Shown here: one piece after another, positions 41,231 to 50,876 of the stretch
Numbering within the stretch: position 1 is the stretch's first letter
How the letters are laid out: the number at the start of each line of letters is the position of its first letter
Origin: Amycolatopsis mediterranei
GTDB taxonomy: Bacteria > Actinomycetota > Actinomycetes > Mycobacteriales > Pseudonocardiaceae
Direction: 5' to 3'
Length of the DNA stretch: 64,000 nucleotides
NCBI RefSeq assembly: GCF_026017845.1
Contig: NZ_CP100416.1
Location: 2,643,592-2,707,591 of the forward strand
Translations under genes and position numbers: made by a program
Notes under the pieces: generated by a model
Seen by the model: only the letters and a program-made list of their open reading frames with translations
Database searches by the model: none
Told to the model about the DNA's origin: nothing

Positions 41231-42019
41231 GTGAGCGGAGGCACTGGCACGCTCCCGGGAACCGCGGCGCTGACCCAGGTCGGCCGCCTGGCGACGCTCT
41301 CCTGGGAAGTCCTGCGCGCGATCTTCAAACGCCCCTTCCAGGCCCGCGAGTGGATCCAGCAGTGCTGGTTCTTCGCCAGCGTCACCATCCTCCCGACGGC
41401 CCTGGTGGCCATCCCGTTCGGCGCGGTGATCGCGCTGCAGCTCGGCTCGCTCACCGCGCAGATCGGCGCCCAGTCGTTCACCGGCGCGGCCAGCGCCCTG
41501 GCCATCGTGCAGCAGGCCAGCCCGCTGATCACCGCGCTGCTCGTCGCGGGCGCCGGCGGCAGCGCGGTCTGCGCGGACATCGGCGCGCGCAAGATCCGCG
41601 AAGAGATCGACGCCATGGAGGTCCTCGGCGTCAACCCGATCCAGCGGCTCATCGTGCCGCGGGTGCTCGCCGCGATGGTCGTTTCGGTGCTGCTGAACGG
41701 CTTGGTCAGCGTGGTCGGCGTGCTCGGCGGCTACTTCTTCAACGTCGTCCTGCAGGGCGGCACGCCCGGCGCGTACCTGGCGAGCTTCAACGCCCTCGCG
41801 CAGGTGCCGGACCTCTGGGTCAGCGAGATCAAGGCGCTGCTGTACGGCTTCGTCGCCGGGGTCGTCGCCGCCTTCCGCGGGCTGAACCCGGCGGGCGGGC
41901 CGAAGGGCGTCGGCGATGCCGTCAACCAGGCCGTCGTCATCACGTTCCTGCTGCTGTTCCTCATCAACGTCGTGCTCACCGCGATCTACCTGCGGATCGT
42001 CCCGCCGAAGGCGATGTGA
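41231..42019 (+). CDS. yrbE4A: YrbE/MlaE-family permease, YrbE4A
   Basis: 262 residues, five to six transmembrane helices, an MlaE-type ABC permease. The conserved cytoplasmic stretch GARKIREEIDAMEVLGVNPIQRLIVPRVLA is the coupling region; QASPLITALLVAGAGGSAVCADIG precedes it. With YrbE4B it forms the inner-membrane channel of a Mce lipid importer, here presumably for cholesterol. GTG 41231 has GGAGG 5 nt upstream. The ATPase (MceG/Mkl) is not encoded here. Overlaps yrbE4B. Confidence 0.94.
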   Translation: MSGGTGTLPGTAALTQVGRLATLSWEVLRAIFKRPFQAREWIQQCWFFASVTILPTALVAIPFGAVIALQLGSLTAQIGAQSFTGAASALAIVQQASPLITALLVAGAGGSAVCADIGARKIREEIDAMEVLGVNPIQRLIVPRVLAAMVVSVLLNGLVSVVGVLGGYFFNVVLQGGTPGAYLASFNALAQVPDLWVSEIKALLYGFVAGVVAAFRGLNPAGGPKGVGDAVNQAVVITFLLLFLINVVLTAIYLRIVPPKAM

Positions 42020-42867
42020 TGACGGCGGAACCCCTCGATGCCGACCGGACGCTCGAATACATCGCGCGCCCCGGCCAGAGCCTGGAAGGCCTGGGCAAGC
42101 AGCTCGCGTTCGCCGCGAAAGCGCTCGCCTGGTCGCCGCGCACGATCCGCCGGTACAGCCGGGAGACGCTGCGGCTGCTCACCGAGGTCTGCTTCGGCAC
42201 CGGCGGCCTCGCCGTCATCGGCGGCACGCTCGGCGTGATGATCGGGATGACGCTGTTCACCGGGCTCATCGTCGGCCTGCAGGGCTACTCGGCCCTCAAC
42301 CAGCTCGGCACGGCCGCGCTCACCGGGTTCATCTCCGCCTACTTCAACACGCGCGAAGTCGCGCCGCTCTCGGCGGGACTCGCCCTCAGCGCGACCGTCG
42401 GCTGCGGCTTCACCGCCCAGCTCGGCGCGATGCGGATTTCCGAGGAGATCGACGCGCTGGAAGTCATGGGCGTGCCGAGCATGCCGTACCTGGTGACGAC
42501 CCGGGTGCTCGCCGGGGTCGCCGCGGTGATCCCGCTGTACGCGGTCGGCCTGCTCTCGAGCTACCTCGCGTCCCGGCAGATCACCATCTGGCTCTACGGC
42601 CAGTCCGCGGGCACCTACGACCACTACTTCACGCTCTTCTTGCCACCCGGCGACGTCCTCTGGTCGTTCGGGAAGGTGATCGTGTTCAGCGTGCTGGTGA
42701 TCCTGTCCCATTGTTATTACGGCTTCAACGCCAGTGGCGGCCCGGCCGGTGTCGGGGTCGCGGTCGGCCGCGCGGTGCGGACGTCGATCGTGCTGATCTC
42801 GGTGCTGGACTTCTTCCTCAGCCTGGCGATCTGGGGCGCGAACACCACGGTGAGGATCTCGGGATGA
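42019..42867 (+). CDS. yrbE4B: YrbE/MlaE-family permease, YrbE4B
   Basis: 282 residues, the second MlaE permease. It has a cytoplasmic N-terminus of about 65 residues, then membrane helices with the SATVGCGFTAQLGAMRISEEIDALEVMGV coupling motif and a final GFNASGGPAGVGVAVGRAVRTS stretch. ATG 42019 overlaps the yrbE4A stop; the 3' end overlaps mce4A (ATGA). Pairs with YrbE4A. Confidence 0.94.
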   Translation: MTAEPLDADRTLEYIARPGQSLEGLGKQLAFAAKALAWSPRTIRRYSRETLRLLTEVCFGTGGLAVIGGTLGVMIGMTLFTGLIVGLQGYSALNQLGTAALTGFISAYFNTREVAPLSAGLALSATVGCGFTAQLGAMRISEEIDALEVMGVPSMPYLVTTRVLAGVAAVIPLYAVGLLSSYLASRQITIWLYGQSAGTYDHYFTLFLPPGDVLWSFGKVIVFSVLVILSHCYYGFNASGGPAGVGVAVGRAVRTSIVLISVLDFFLSLAIWGANTTVRISG

Positions 42868-44198
42868 GGCGCGAGCTCTGGCAGCGGCTCCGGTACCAGG
42901 TGCTGGGGCTCGTCTTCCTGCTCGTCGCCGCGTTGTTCATCACGCTCACGCTCGCCGTGTACCACAAGGCGTTCACGCCGGTGACGCTCGTGAAGCTGGA
43001 GACCGACCGGGTCGGCAGCCAGCTGCGCACCGGCGGCGACGTCAAGGTCCGCGGCATGCTCGTCGGCGAAGTCCGGTCGGTGCTGGCGAAGGGCGACCAC
43101 GCCGAGCTGGAGCTGGCTCTCGACCCGGACAAGACACCCGTCATCCCGAAGAACGTCTCCGCGCGGCTGCTGCCGAAGACGCTCTTCGGCGAGCGGTACG
43201 TCGCCCTGCAGCTGCCCGGGAAGCCGGAAGCCCCGATCCAGGCCGGAGACGTCATCCCGCAGGACCGCAGCAGCGCCGCGATCGAGCTGCAGAAGGTCCT
43301 CGACGACGTGATGCCGCTGCTGCAGGCGGTCCAGCCGGAGAAGCTGTCGAGCACGCTCACCGCGGTGGCGACCGCGCTCGACGGCCGCGGCAAGCAGCTC
43401 GGCGAGACCCTGGCCGGGCTGTCGGACTACCTCGGCAAGCTCAACCCGTCGCTGCCCGACGTCAAAGCCGACATCACCGGCCTCGCGAACGTCGCGAACA
43501 CCTACGACAAGGCGGCGCCGGACCTGCTGCAGGCGCTGTCCGATCTGACCACCACGAGCCGGACGATCGTCGACCAGCGCGCGCAGCTGAGCGACCTCTA
43601 CGCCACGGTCACGGCGGCTTCGGTGGACCTCACGAGCTTCCTGCAGGTCAACAAGGACAACCTGATCCGGCTCACTTCGGCGATCCAGCCGACCCTGGAC
43701 GTCCTCGCCAAGTACGCGCCCGAGTACCCGTGCCTGATGCGGCAGCTCGCCGAGTCGGTGCCCCGGGCCGAGCTGGCGTTCGGCAAGGGCACCGCGCACC
43801 CCGAGGTCAGCCGGGTCACCATCGAGTTCGCCGCCAGCCGCGGCAAGTACCTTCCCGGTGTCGACGAACCGAAGTACGAGGACAAGCGCGGCCCGCGCTG
43901 CTACCCGACCGTGCCGAAGCCCGGGGTCTGGCCGCAGTACCCGCCCGACGGCGCGATCAAGGACGGCTCCAGCAAACCGGCGCCGCCGAAGAACCCGCCC
44001 GAGAAGCTGCCCGCCCCGATCACCGCGGGCGGCGGCGCGGTCGGCGGGGACGGCACGATCGTCGGGTCGGCCTACGAGAACGACCTGATCGACCTGCTCG
44101 CCTCGCCCGCGCTCGGCACCTCTCCGGGTGCCGTGCCGGGCTGGGCCGGCCTGCTCGTCGGGCCGCTCTACCGCGGGACGGAGGTGGAGCTGAAGTGA
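42864..44198 (+). CDS. mce4A: MCE-family protein Mce4A
   Basis: 444 residues: one N-terminal membrane helix (about 14-34, VLGLVFLLVAALFITLTLAV), an MCE/MlaD lipid-binding domain (about 40-118, LRTGGDVKVRGMLVGEVRSV), a long helical region (about 130-290) and a Pro/Gly-rich tail with the Cys-containing YPCLMRQLAESVP segment. Six different Mce subunits together build a channel across the periplasm-like space. ATGA overlap with yrbE4B. Assigned to A from its position, first after the YrbE pair. Confidence 0.92.
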   Translation: MRRELWQRLRYQVLGLVFLLVAALFITLTLAVYHKAFTPVTLVKLETDRVGSQLRTGGDVKVRGMLVGEVRSVLAKGDHAELELALDPDKTPVIPKNVSARLLPKTLFGERYVALQLPGKPEAPIQAGDVIPQDRSSAAIELQKVLDDVMPLLQAVQPEKLSSTLTAVATALDGRGKQLGETLAGLSDYLGKLNPSLPDVKADITGLANVANTYDKAAPDLLQALSDLTTTSRTIVDQRAQLSDLYATVTAASVDLTSFLQVNKDNLIRLTSAIQPTLDVLAKYAPEYPCLMRQLAESVPRAELAFGKGTAHPEVSRVTIEFAASRGKYLPGVDEPKYEDKRGPRCYPTVPKPGVWPQYPPDGAIKDGSSKPAPPKNPPEKLPAPITAGGGAVGGDGTIVGSAYENDLIDLLASPALGTSPGAVPGWAGLLVGPLYRGTEVELK

Positions 44199-45232
44199 GG
44201 AGTTTCGTCCCGTCGCTGATCAAGCTCGCGGTCTTCGCCGTCGTCACGGTGCTGTTCACCGGCATCCTGGCAGCCACCATCGCGAACACCGACTTCGGCG
44301 AGACTTCGGGCTACCTGGCGAAGTTCACCGACGCGTCCGGCCTCAAGGAAGGCGACGACGTCCGCATCGCCGGGGTCAAGGTCGGGCAGGTCGACACGAT
44401 CGAGGTGGTCGAGGGGGAGCGGAACCTCGCCGAGGTCCGGTTCGACGTCGAACACGCCTACCGGCTGCCGGAAACGGTGACCGCGACGATCAAGTACCGC
44501 AACCTGGTCGGGCAGCGCTACCTCGCGCTCGGCACCGACGTCCCCGGGGACAAGGCACTGCCCGAAGGCGGCACGATCCCGCCGGAGCGGACGAAACCCG
44601 CGTTGAACCTCACCGTGCTCTTCAACGGCTTCAAGCCGCTGTTCAAGGCGCTGAGCCCGAAGGACGTCAACCAGCTGTCGGCCGAGATCATCAGCGTCTT
44701 CCAGGGCGAAGGTGGCACGATCACCAGCCTGCTGCGGCACACGGCGTCGCTGACGAGCGCGATCGCGAGCAAGGACCAGGTGATCGGCCAGGTCATCGCC
44801 AACCTCAACACCGTGCTCGGCACGGTCAACGCCCGCGGCCCGCAGCTGGGCGACCTCATCGAGCAGACCCAGAAGCTGGTCAGCGGGCTGGCCGAGCAGC
44901 GCAAGCCGATCGGCGACGCGGTCAGCGCGCTCGGCGACCTCGCCGTGTCGACCACCGGACTGCTGGCCGACGCACGCCCGGCCCTCAAGGACGACGTCGC
45001 CCAGCTCGGCGTGCTCTCGCAGAACCTCGGCGACTCCGGCGAGCTGCTCAACCACCTGCTCGAGGTGCTGCCGGGCAACCTGCAGAAGTTCACCCGGACC
45101 CTGAGCTACGGCAGCTGGTTCAACTACTACCTGTGCGGGATCACCGGCACCATCGGCATTTCCTCGCTCGACATCACCCTGCCGATCATCCCGATCCCGG
45201 GTACCCAGCGCGCGGAGAGGTGCGGTCCGTGA
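44195..45232 (+). CDS. mce4B: MCE-family protein Mce4B
   Basis: 345 residues: membrane helix (about 7-28), MCE domain (about 35-112, DASGLKEGDDVRIAGVKVGQV), then a long helical domain (about 130-300) ending in FNYYLCGITG. GTG 44195 overlaps the mce4A stop (GTGA). Second of six consecutive MCE genes, all with four-base overlaps, so stoichiometric synthesis is likely. Confidence 0.92.
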   Translation: MRSFVPSLIKLAVFAVVTVLFTGILAATIANTDFGETSGYLAKFTDASGLKEGDDVRIAGVKVGQVDTIEVVEGERNLAEVRFDVEHAYRLPETVTATIKYRNLVGQRYLALGTDVPGDKALPEGGTIPPERTKPALNLTVLFNGFKPLFKALSPKDVNQLSAEIISVFQGEGGTITSLLRHTASLTSAIASKDQVIGQVIANLNTVLGTVNARGPQLGDLIEQTQKLVSGLAEQRKPIGDAVSALGDLAVSTTGLLADARPALKDDVAQLGVLSQNLGDSGELLNHLLEVLPGNLQKFTRTLSYGSWFNYYLCGITGTIGISSLDITLPIIPIPGTQRAERCGP

Positions 45233-46260
45233 AGCCGCTGAAGGAACGCAACCAGGCCGCGGTCGGCGCGGTCGCGCTCGTGCTGATCGTGCTCGTCACG
45301 GCCACCACGTACTTCTCCGACCAGCTGCCGTTCTTCGGCAACGGCACGACGTACTCGGCCTACTTCGGTGAGTCCGCCGGGCTGGCCGCGGACAACGAGG
45401 TCGAGGTCGCCGGCGTCAAGGTCGGCACGGTGTCGTCGGTCAAGCTGGCGGGCAAGCAGGTCCTGGTCAAGTTCCGCGTCAAGGACATCAGGGTCGGTGA
45501 CGCCACGACGGCGTCGATCGAGATCAAGACGTTGCTGGGGGAGAAGTACCTCGCGCTCGACCCGAAGGGCGGCGGCGCGCAGGAGCCGAACCAGACGATC
45601 CCGCAGGCCCGCACGCGCACGCCGTTCCAGCTGCAGGACGCCTTCGAGCAGCTGTCGACGACGGTCGGCGACATCGACACGAAACAGCTCGCGGACAGCT
45701 TCAACGCGCTTTCCGACAGCCTGAAGGACAGCCCGCAGTACCTGAAGGACACGCTCACCGGGCTGTCGTCGCTGGCCCGCACGGTCTCCTCCCGCGACGC
45801 CGACCTGCACACGCTCCTGGCGAACACCAGCCAGGTCTCGAAGACGCTGTCCGACCGCAACGCCCAGCTGCAGCGCGTGATCAGCGACGGCAACCTGCTG
45901 CTCACCGAGCTGCAGAACCGCAAGCAGGCCATCAACGCCCTGCTCACCGGCACGCAGCAGCTTTCGCAGCAGCTGACCGGGCTCGTCCAGGACAACCGCG
46001 AGCAGCTCAAGCCGACGCTGGAGAAGCTCGGGAAGGTGACCGACATCCTGCAGCGCAACCAGGGCAACCTCGACAAGAGCCTGCAGCTGATGGCGCCGTT
46101 CGCCCGCGTCGGCGCGAACGCCACCGGCAACGGCCGGTGGTTCGAGGGCTACCTGTGCGGGCTGCTGCCGCCGACGATCACCGTGGGCGGGCTGCACATC
46201 AACCCCGAAGGCTGCACCCCGCCGATCGCGGCGCCGAACCAGGGGGTGGGCCGCCGATGA
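45229..46260 (+). CDS. mce4C: MCE-family protein Mce4C
   Basis: 343 residues: membrane helix (about 10-28), MCE domain (about 40-115, SAGLAADNEVEVAGVKVGTV), a helical region rich in Gln/Leu (about 125-295), and a C-terminal FEGYLCGLLPP segment like that of the preceding paralogue. GTG 45229 overlaps the mce4B stop. Confidence 0.92.
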   Translation: MKPLKERNQAAVGAVALVLIVLVTATTYFSDQLPFFGNGTTYSAYFGESAGLAADNEVEVAGVKVGTVSSVKLAGKQVLVKFRVKDIRVGDATTASIEIKTLLGEKYLALDPKGGGAQEPNQTIPQARTRTPFQLQDAFEQLSTTVGDIDTKQLADSFNALSDSLKDSPQYLKDTLTGLSSLARTVSSRDADLHTLLANTSQVSKTLSDRNAQLQRVISDGNLLLTELQNRKQAINALLTGTQQLSQQLTGLVQDNREQLKPTLEKLGKVTDILQRNQGNLDKSLQLMAPFARVGANATGNGRWFEGYLCGLLPPTITVGGLHINPEGCTPPIAAPNQGVGRR

Positions 46261-47450
46261 CCATCCACACGTCCCGCGGCCGCAGCCTGGTGACCTGGCT
46301 GGCGTTCGCCTGCGTCCTCGCGCTGATCGTCACCGCCGGGCTGTACCTGGTGTTCCGGTCGTCGAACGGCACGAAGCTTTCGGCGTACTTCGGCAAGACC
46401 GTCGGGCTGTACGCCGGTTCGTCGGTGCGGGTGCTCGGCGTGCCGGTCGGCGAGGTCACCGACGTCACGCCGCAGGGGGACGCGGTCCGCGTGGACATGC
46501 GGGTCGACGACGTGCCGCTGCCGGCCGGCGTCGGCGCCGTCGTCGTCGCGCCGAGCCTGGTCAGCGACCGGTACGTCCAGCTGACCCCGGCCTACGACAG
46601 CGGACCGGTCCTCGCTTCGGGCACGGTTCTGGCGAAGGACCGGACGGCGACCCCGGTCGAGCTGGACGACCTGTACTCGAGCCTCGACAAGCTGTCGACG
46701 GCGCTGGGCCCGAACGGTGCCAACAAGGACGGCGCGCTCTCCGGCGTCCTGGACACTGCTGCGAACACGCTGAAGGGCAACGGTGCTTCGCTGAATTCGA
46801 CGGTCGGGCAGCTGGCCGACCTGGCGAAGACCCTCGACGGTTCGAAGGACGACCTGTTCTCGACCGTGCAGAACCTGAACTCCTTCACCGGCGCCCTGGC
46901 CCAGAGCGACCGGCAGCTCAACGAGTTCTACGGCCGCGTCGCCGACGTCAGCCGGTTCCTCGCAGCGGACTCTTCCGAAGTGGGCGCCGCGCTGCAGTCG
47001 CTCGGCGGCGCACTCGGCGACGTCCAGCAGTTCGTCAACGACAACAAGACGGCCCTGGAATCCAATGTGGACAAGCTGGCCTCGCTGTCGAAGGTCCTGG
47101 TCGACCAGCGCGCCGCGCTCGCCGAGGTGCTCGACATCGCCCCGACCGGCGCGACGAACTTCATCAACTCCTACGACGCGGCGTCGGGCACCATCGCCGT
47201 CCGCGACAACCTGAACGAGCTGACCAACCCGCCGATCCTCACCGTGTGCCGGCTGATCAGCGCGGTCACCCCGAAGGAAGTCCCCGATGCACTCGGGAAC
47301 ATCTGCAAGCAGCTCGCGCCGATCCTGGACGGCGCGCTCAAGCTGCCGACCATCCCGCAGGTGCTCAATTCCCTGCAGAACGGCACACTTCCGCCGTTGC
47401 CGCTCCCGCTGGTCGACGTGATGGAACAGCTTTCCGGCGGTGCGAAGTGA
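46257..47450 (+). CDS. mce4D: MCE-family protein Mce4D
   Basis: 397 residues: membrane helix (about 12-33), MCE domain (about 38-115, VGLYAGSSVRVLGVPVGEVTDV), then long amphipathic helices (about 130-310). The C-terminal ILTVCRLISAVTP ... NICKQLAPILDG segment supplies two Cys. ATG 46257 overlaps the mce4C stop (ATGA). Confidence 0.92.
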   Translation: MTIHTSRGRSLVTWLAFACVLALIVTAGLYLVFRSSNGTKLSAYFGKTVGLYAGSSVRVLGVPVGEVTDVTPQGDAVRVDMRVDDVPLPAGVGAVVVAPSLVSDRYVQLTPAYDSGPVLASGTVLAKDRTATPVELDDLYSSLDKLSTALGPNGANKDGALSGVLDTAANTLKGNGASLNSTVGQLADLAKTLDGSKDDLFSTVQNLNSFTGALAQSDRQLNEFYGRVADVSRFLAADSSEVGAALQSLGGALGDVQQFVNDNKTALESNVDKLASLSKVLVDQRAALAEVLDIAPTGATNFINSYDAASGTIAVRDNLNELTNPPILTVCRLISAVTPKEVPDALGNICKQLAPILDGALKLPTIPQVLNSLQNGTLPPLPLPLVDVMEQLSGGAK

Positions 47451-48610
47451 AGGGGCGCAGCCGGATCGCCGGCGCGCTGGCCGGGGTGCTCGTGCTGGCC
47501 GGCTGCAGCGACGGCGGGTTCAACGGCCTCTACGGCACGCCGCTGCCGGGCGGCGCCGACGTCGGCGACCACCCGTACCACGTCACCGCACTGTTCACCG
47601 ACGTGCTCGACCTGGTGCCGCAGTCCAGCGTCAAGGTCAACGACGTCGCGGTCGGCCGGGTCGACAAGATCACCCTGACCCCGGACACGCGCTCGGCGCT
47701 GGTGGCGATGACCGTCAACGGCGACATCGCGCTGCCCGTCAACGCCCGTGCCGAACTCAAGCAGTCGAGCCTGCTGGGGGAGAAGTTCGTCGAGCTGAGT
47801 GTGCCCACGGCCGAGCCGGCCACCGGGAAACTGGCCGATGGAGGGCAGATCCCGCTCGGGCGGACCAACCGCAATCCCGAGGTCGAGGAGGTGCTCGGCG
47901 CGCTTTCGCTGCTGCTCAACGGCGGCGGCGTCGAGCAGATCCAGAAGATCAGCCACGAGCTCAACGACGCCCTGTCGGGCAACGAGCCGGAGATCCGCGC
48001 GCTGCTGTCCCGAGTGGACGAACTGGCGACCCAGCTCGACGGGCACAAGACCGAGATCCTCCGCGCGATCGACGGCCTGGCGAAGCTGTCCCACACCTTG
48101 ACGGGCCAGACGCAGAACCTGACGAACGCGCTCGACAACCTCGCGCCCGGTCTGAAGGTCGTCACGGACCAGCGCGACCAGCTGGTGGGCATGCTGAACG
48201 CGTTGAACACGCTGTCCGGCGTCGCGGTGGACACCGTGACGAAGAGCCGCGACCAGCTCGTCGCGAACCTCAAGGCCCTGCAGCCGACGCTGGCCAAACT
48301 CGGCGAGGCCGGCCAGAACCTGCCGAACGCGTTGCAGATCCTGCTCACCTACCCGTTCCCGGACTACGCGGGCAACGTGATCAAGGGCGACTACGCGAAC
48401 GTCGAGGCGAACGTGAACCTCGACCTCGACACGCTGATCTCGAACTTCACGAACTCGTCGCAGCCGCCGATCGCGCTGCCGTCCGGGACCGGCGGTCAGC
48501 CGACGCCGGTCGCGCCACCCCTGCCGCTGCCCGACCTGGGTTCGGTCCCGCCGGCGGCCGGTCCCGGCCTGCTGGGCGGGCTGCTCGGCCTGATCGGGGG
48601 CGGCCGGTGA
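47447..48610 (+). CDS. mce4E: MCE-family lipoprotein Mce4E (LprN type)
   Basis: 387 residues. Unlike its neighbours it starts with a lipoprotein signal: LVLAG-Cys20 is the lipobox. The MCE domain (about 45-120, VLDLVPQSSVKVNDVAVGRV) and helical region (about 140-300) follow, then a Pro-rich tail. The fifth MCE protein being a lipoprotein is standard for mce operons. GTG 47447 overlaps the mce4D stop (GTGA). Confidence 0.93.
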   Translation: MKGRSRIAGALAGVLVLAGCSDGGFNGLYGTPLPGGADVGDHPYHVTALFTDVLDLVPQSSVKVNDVAVGRVDKITLTPDTRSALVAMTVNGDIALPVNARAELKQSSLLGEKFVELSVPTAEPATGKLADGGQIPLGRTNRNPEVEEVLGALSLLLNGGGVEQIQKISHELNDALSGNEPEIRALLSRVDELATQLDGHKTEILRAIDGLAKLSHTLTGQTQNLTNALDNLAPGLKVVTDQRDQLVGMLNALNTLSGVAVDTVTKSRDQLVANLKALQPTLAKLGEAGQNLPNALQILLTYPFPDYAGNVIKGDYANVEANVNLDLDTLISNFTNSSQPPIALPSGTGGQPTPVAPPLPLPDLGSVPPAAGPGLLGGLLGLIGGGR

Positions 48611-49836
48611 CCCGCAAGATCCGGATCCAGCTGTTCGCGTTCGTCGTCATCGCGGTGGTTTCGGTCGTCTACGCGGGCGGCCGGTACGCCGGGCTGGACC
48701 GGCTCTTCGGCAACCGTGGTTACGTCGTCACCGCGCAGCTGACCGACTCCGGCGGCATCTTCGTCAACTCCGAGGTCGCCTACCGCGGGGTCACGGTCGG
48801 CCGGGTGACGTCGATGACGCTCACCGAGCACGGCGTCGACGTCGCCCTCGACATCGACGCGAGTGCCCCGGACATCCCGGCCGACGCGCACGCGCAGGTG
48901 GCGAACCGGTCGGCGGTGGGGGAGCAGTTCGTGGACCTGCTGCCGCAGCACAACGGCGGCCCGTTTCTCAAGGACGGCTCGGTGATCACGCCGGACAAGA
49001 CGTCCTTGCCGCCGTCGCCGGACACCGTGCTCACCCACCTCGACGACCTCGTCGCCAGCGTGCACCCGGATTCGCTGCGGACGGTCGTCGACGAGACGTA
49101 CAACGCGTTCGCGGGCGCGGGGCCGGAACTGCAGCAGCTGCTGGACAGCACGGGATCGCTGACGGCGGTGGCCGCGCAGTACGTGCCGCAGACGCAGGGG
49201 CTGCTGGCGAACTCGCGGATCGTGCTCGGCACCCAGGAGCGGCAGGCGGCGAACATCACCGACTTCGCTTCGGGGCTTCGCACGATCGCGGGTCAGCTCA
49301 AGAAGTCCGATCCGGACCTGCGCCGGGTGATCGCGCAAGCCCCGCAGCTGAGCCGGCAGATCAGCGACGTGCTGGCCGCGTCCGGTACCGATCTGGGCGT
49401 GCTGTTCGCCAACTTGCTGACCACCGCGCAGATCACGACGTCCCGGAAGGACTCGATCGAGGAGCTGTTGGTCGCGTACCCGATCATCTCGGCGTTCTCG
49501 CCGTCGACGTCCCCGGACGGCACGGGGCACTTGGGCGTGGTGTTCAACTTCTTCGACCCGGCTTCGTGCACGAAGGGGTATGAGGGAACGAAACAGCGTC
49601 CGGCGAACGACGAGACCGAAGCGCCGGTCAACATGAACGCCTACTGCGCCGAGCCGCCGGGCAGTCCCACCGGGGTGCGCGGGGCGCAGAACGCGCCCTA
49701 CGCGGGGAAACCGCCGGCGATTCCGGCGGCACCGCAGCAGCAGGCTGCACCGGCTCCGCAGCAGCTGCCCGGGATGCTGAGCCTGCTGACCGGGCCGTCG
49801 GCGGGCGGGCTGGGCCGGTTGCTGGGCGCGCCGTGA
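48607..49836 (+). CDS. mce4F: MCE-family protein Mce4F
   Basis: 409 residues: membrane helix (about 8-25), MCE domain (about 40-115, SEVAYRGVTVGRVTSM), helical region, and a C-terminal tail rich in Pro, Ala and Gln (PAIPAAPQQQAAPAPQQLPG) with two Cys before it. Last of the six MCE proteins. GTG 48607 overlaps mce4E. Its stop overlaps the first Mce-associated gene. Confidence 0.92.
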   Translation: MTRKIRIQLFAFVVIAVVSVVYAGGRYAGLDRLFGNRGYVVTAQLTDSGGIFVNSEVAYRGVTVGRVTSMTLTEHGVDVALDIDASAPDIPADAHAQVANRSAVGEQFVDLLPQHNGGPFLKDGSVITPDKTSLPPSPDTVLTHLDDLVASVHPDSLRTVVDETYNAFAGAGPELQQLLDSTGSLTAVAAQYVPQTQGLLANSRIVLGTQERQAANITDFASGLRTIAGQLKKSDPDLRRVIAQAPQLSRQISDVLAASGTDLGVLFANLLTTAQITTSRKDSIEELLVAYPIISAFSPSTSPDGTGHLGVVFNFFDPASCTKGYEGTKQRPANDETEAPVNMNAYCAEPPGSPTGVRGAQNAPYAGKPPAIPAAPQQQAAPAPQQLPGMLSLLTGPSAGGLGRLLGAP

Positions 49837-50321
49837 AGCTGCGTTTCCTGGTCGTTGTGACGGTCTTGTCGGTGTTGGCGGCGGCTTTCTCGGGCTGGTC
49901 CTGGTGGCGCGCGGCGGCCGACGATTCCTTCGCCCGCGGCCGCGAGCGTGACGCGGTGCTGGCCGCGGCGGGCCCCCAGCTGGTCACGTTGAACACGATC
50001 GACCACCGCACGGCGGCGGCGGACGTGGACCGCTGGATCGCGGCGACGACGGGCCAGTACGGAACGGACCTCGCGGGCGACCGGCAGCTCCAGATCGACC
50101 GCGCCACGAAGGCCCGCACCGTGTCGTCGGCGTCCCTGGTCCAAGCGGCGGTGACGGAGATCGACGTTCCCCGTGGGACAGCGCGGCTCCTGGCGGTGCT
50201 GGACGTCCGGGTGTCGACGGGCGGTGGCGCTGCTTCGCCGCGCTTGAACCGGCTGACCGTGGACGTGTCCCGCGCCCCGGACGGCTGGAAGGTCGCGGGC
50301 GTCCAGGCGGCGGGCTCATGA
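49833..50321 (+). CDS. Mce-associated membrane protein (Mas-type) 1
   Basis: 162 residues: one N-terminal membrane helix (about 5-25, LVVVTVLSVLAAAFSGWSWW) and a short extracytoplasmic NTF2-like domain (about 40-160, LVTLNTIDHRTAAADVDRWIAATTGQY). In mycobacteria, proteins of this shape downstream of mce genes (Mas, OmamA) stabilise the Mce complex. GTG 49833 overlaps the mce4F stop (GTGA). Confidence 0.87.
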   Translation: MKLRFLVVVTVLSVLAAAFSGWSWWRAAADDSFARGRERDAVLAAAGPQLVTLNTIDHRTAAADVDRWIAATTGQYGTDLAGDRQLQIDRATKARTVSSASLVQAAVTEIDVPRGTARLLAVLDVRVSTGGGAASPRLNRLTVDVSRAPDGWKVAGVQAAGS

Positions 50322-50800
50322 CCAGGATCCTCGTGGCCATCGTGGTCCTGGCGCTGGGCTGCACGGCCTGGTTCGGCATCGAAGCGGCCTCGCTGACCCC
50401 GGGGGACAATCAGGCCTTGGTGGACCTCTCGGCCACTTCTGACGTTTCGTCCCAGGTCAGTGACGCGGTGAAGGCGGTGTTTTCGTACGACTACGCCAAC
50501 CTGCCTCGCACCGAGCGGGCGGCTTCGGAGGTCCTGACGGGCGACGCGGTCCGGCAGTACCAGGCCCAGTTCGCTTCGGCCCGGACCCGCGCGACGGCGG
50601 AGAAGCTGACCCGCACGACCACGGTCCGGGCGATCGGGGTCCGGTCGTTGCGGGGCGACTCCGCGGACCTGCTCCTGTTCCTGGACCAGCAGACGGTGGC
50701 CCAGGGCGGGGGAGTGCCGACGTCCTCGGTGGCCCAGCTGGCGGTGACGGCGAAGCGGGTGGACGGCCATTGGAAGCTGGCCACCCTGACAGCGCTCTGA
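50318..50800 (+). CDS. Mce-associated membrane protein (Mas-type) 2
   Basis: 160 residues: membrane helix (about 4-22, ILVAIVVLALGCTAWFGI) and an NTF2-like domain with FSYDYANLPRTERAASEVLTG and the paired VDGHWKLATLTAL end. ATG 50318 overlaps the previous stop (ATGA). A paralogue of its neighbour and the last gene of the mce4-type operon. Confidence 0.87.
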   Translation: MTRILVAIVVLALGCTAWFGIEAASLTPGDNQALVDLSATSDVSSQVSDAVKAVFSYDYANLPRTERAASEVLTGDAVRQYQAQFASARTRATAEKLTRTTTVRAIGVRSLRGDSADLLLFLDQQTVAQGGGVPTSSVAQLAVTAKRVDGHWKLATLTAL

Positions 50801-50825
50801 TCCGCTGACGAACGTCTGGTCCATG

Positions 50826-50845
50826 GGGCGCATGATGCCGCGCCC
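50826..50845. terminator. Weak hairpin after the mce operon
   Basis: GGGCGC (50826-50831) pairs with GCGCCC (50840-50845) around an 8-nt loop, between convergent genes. Confidence 0.35.
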
Positions 50846-50876
50846 AGCGGGTGCGCCGCGACCGGATATCGGGGCC

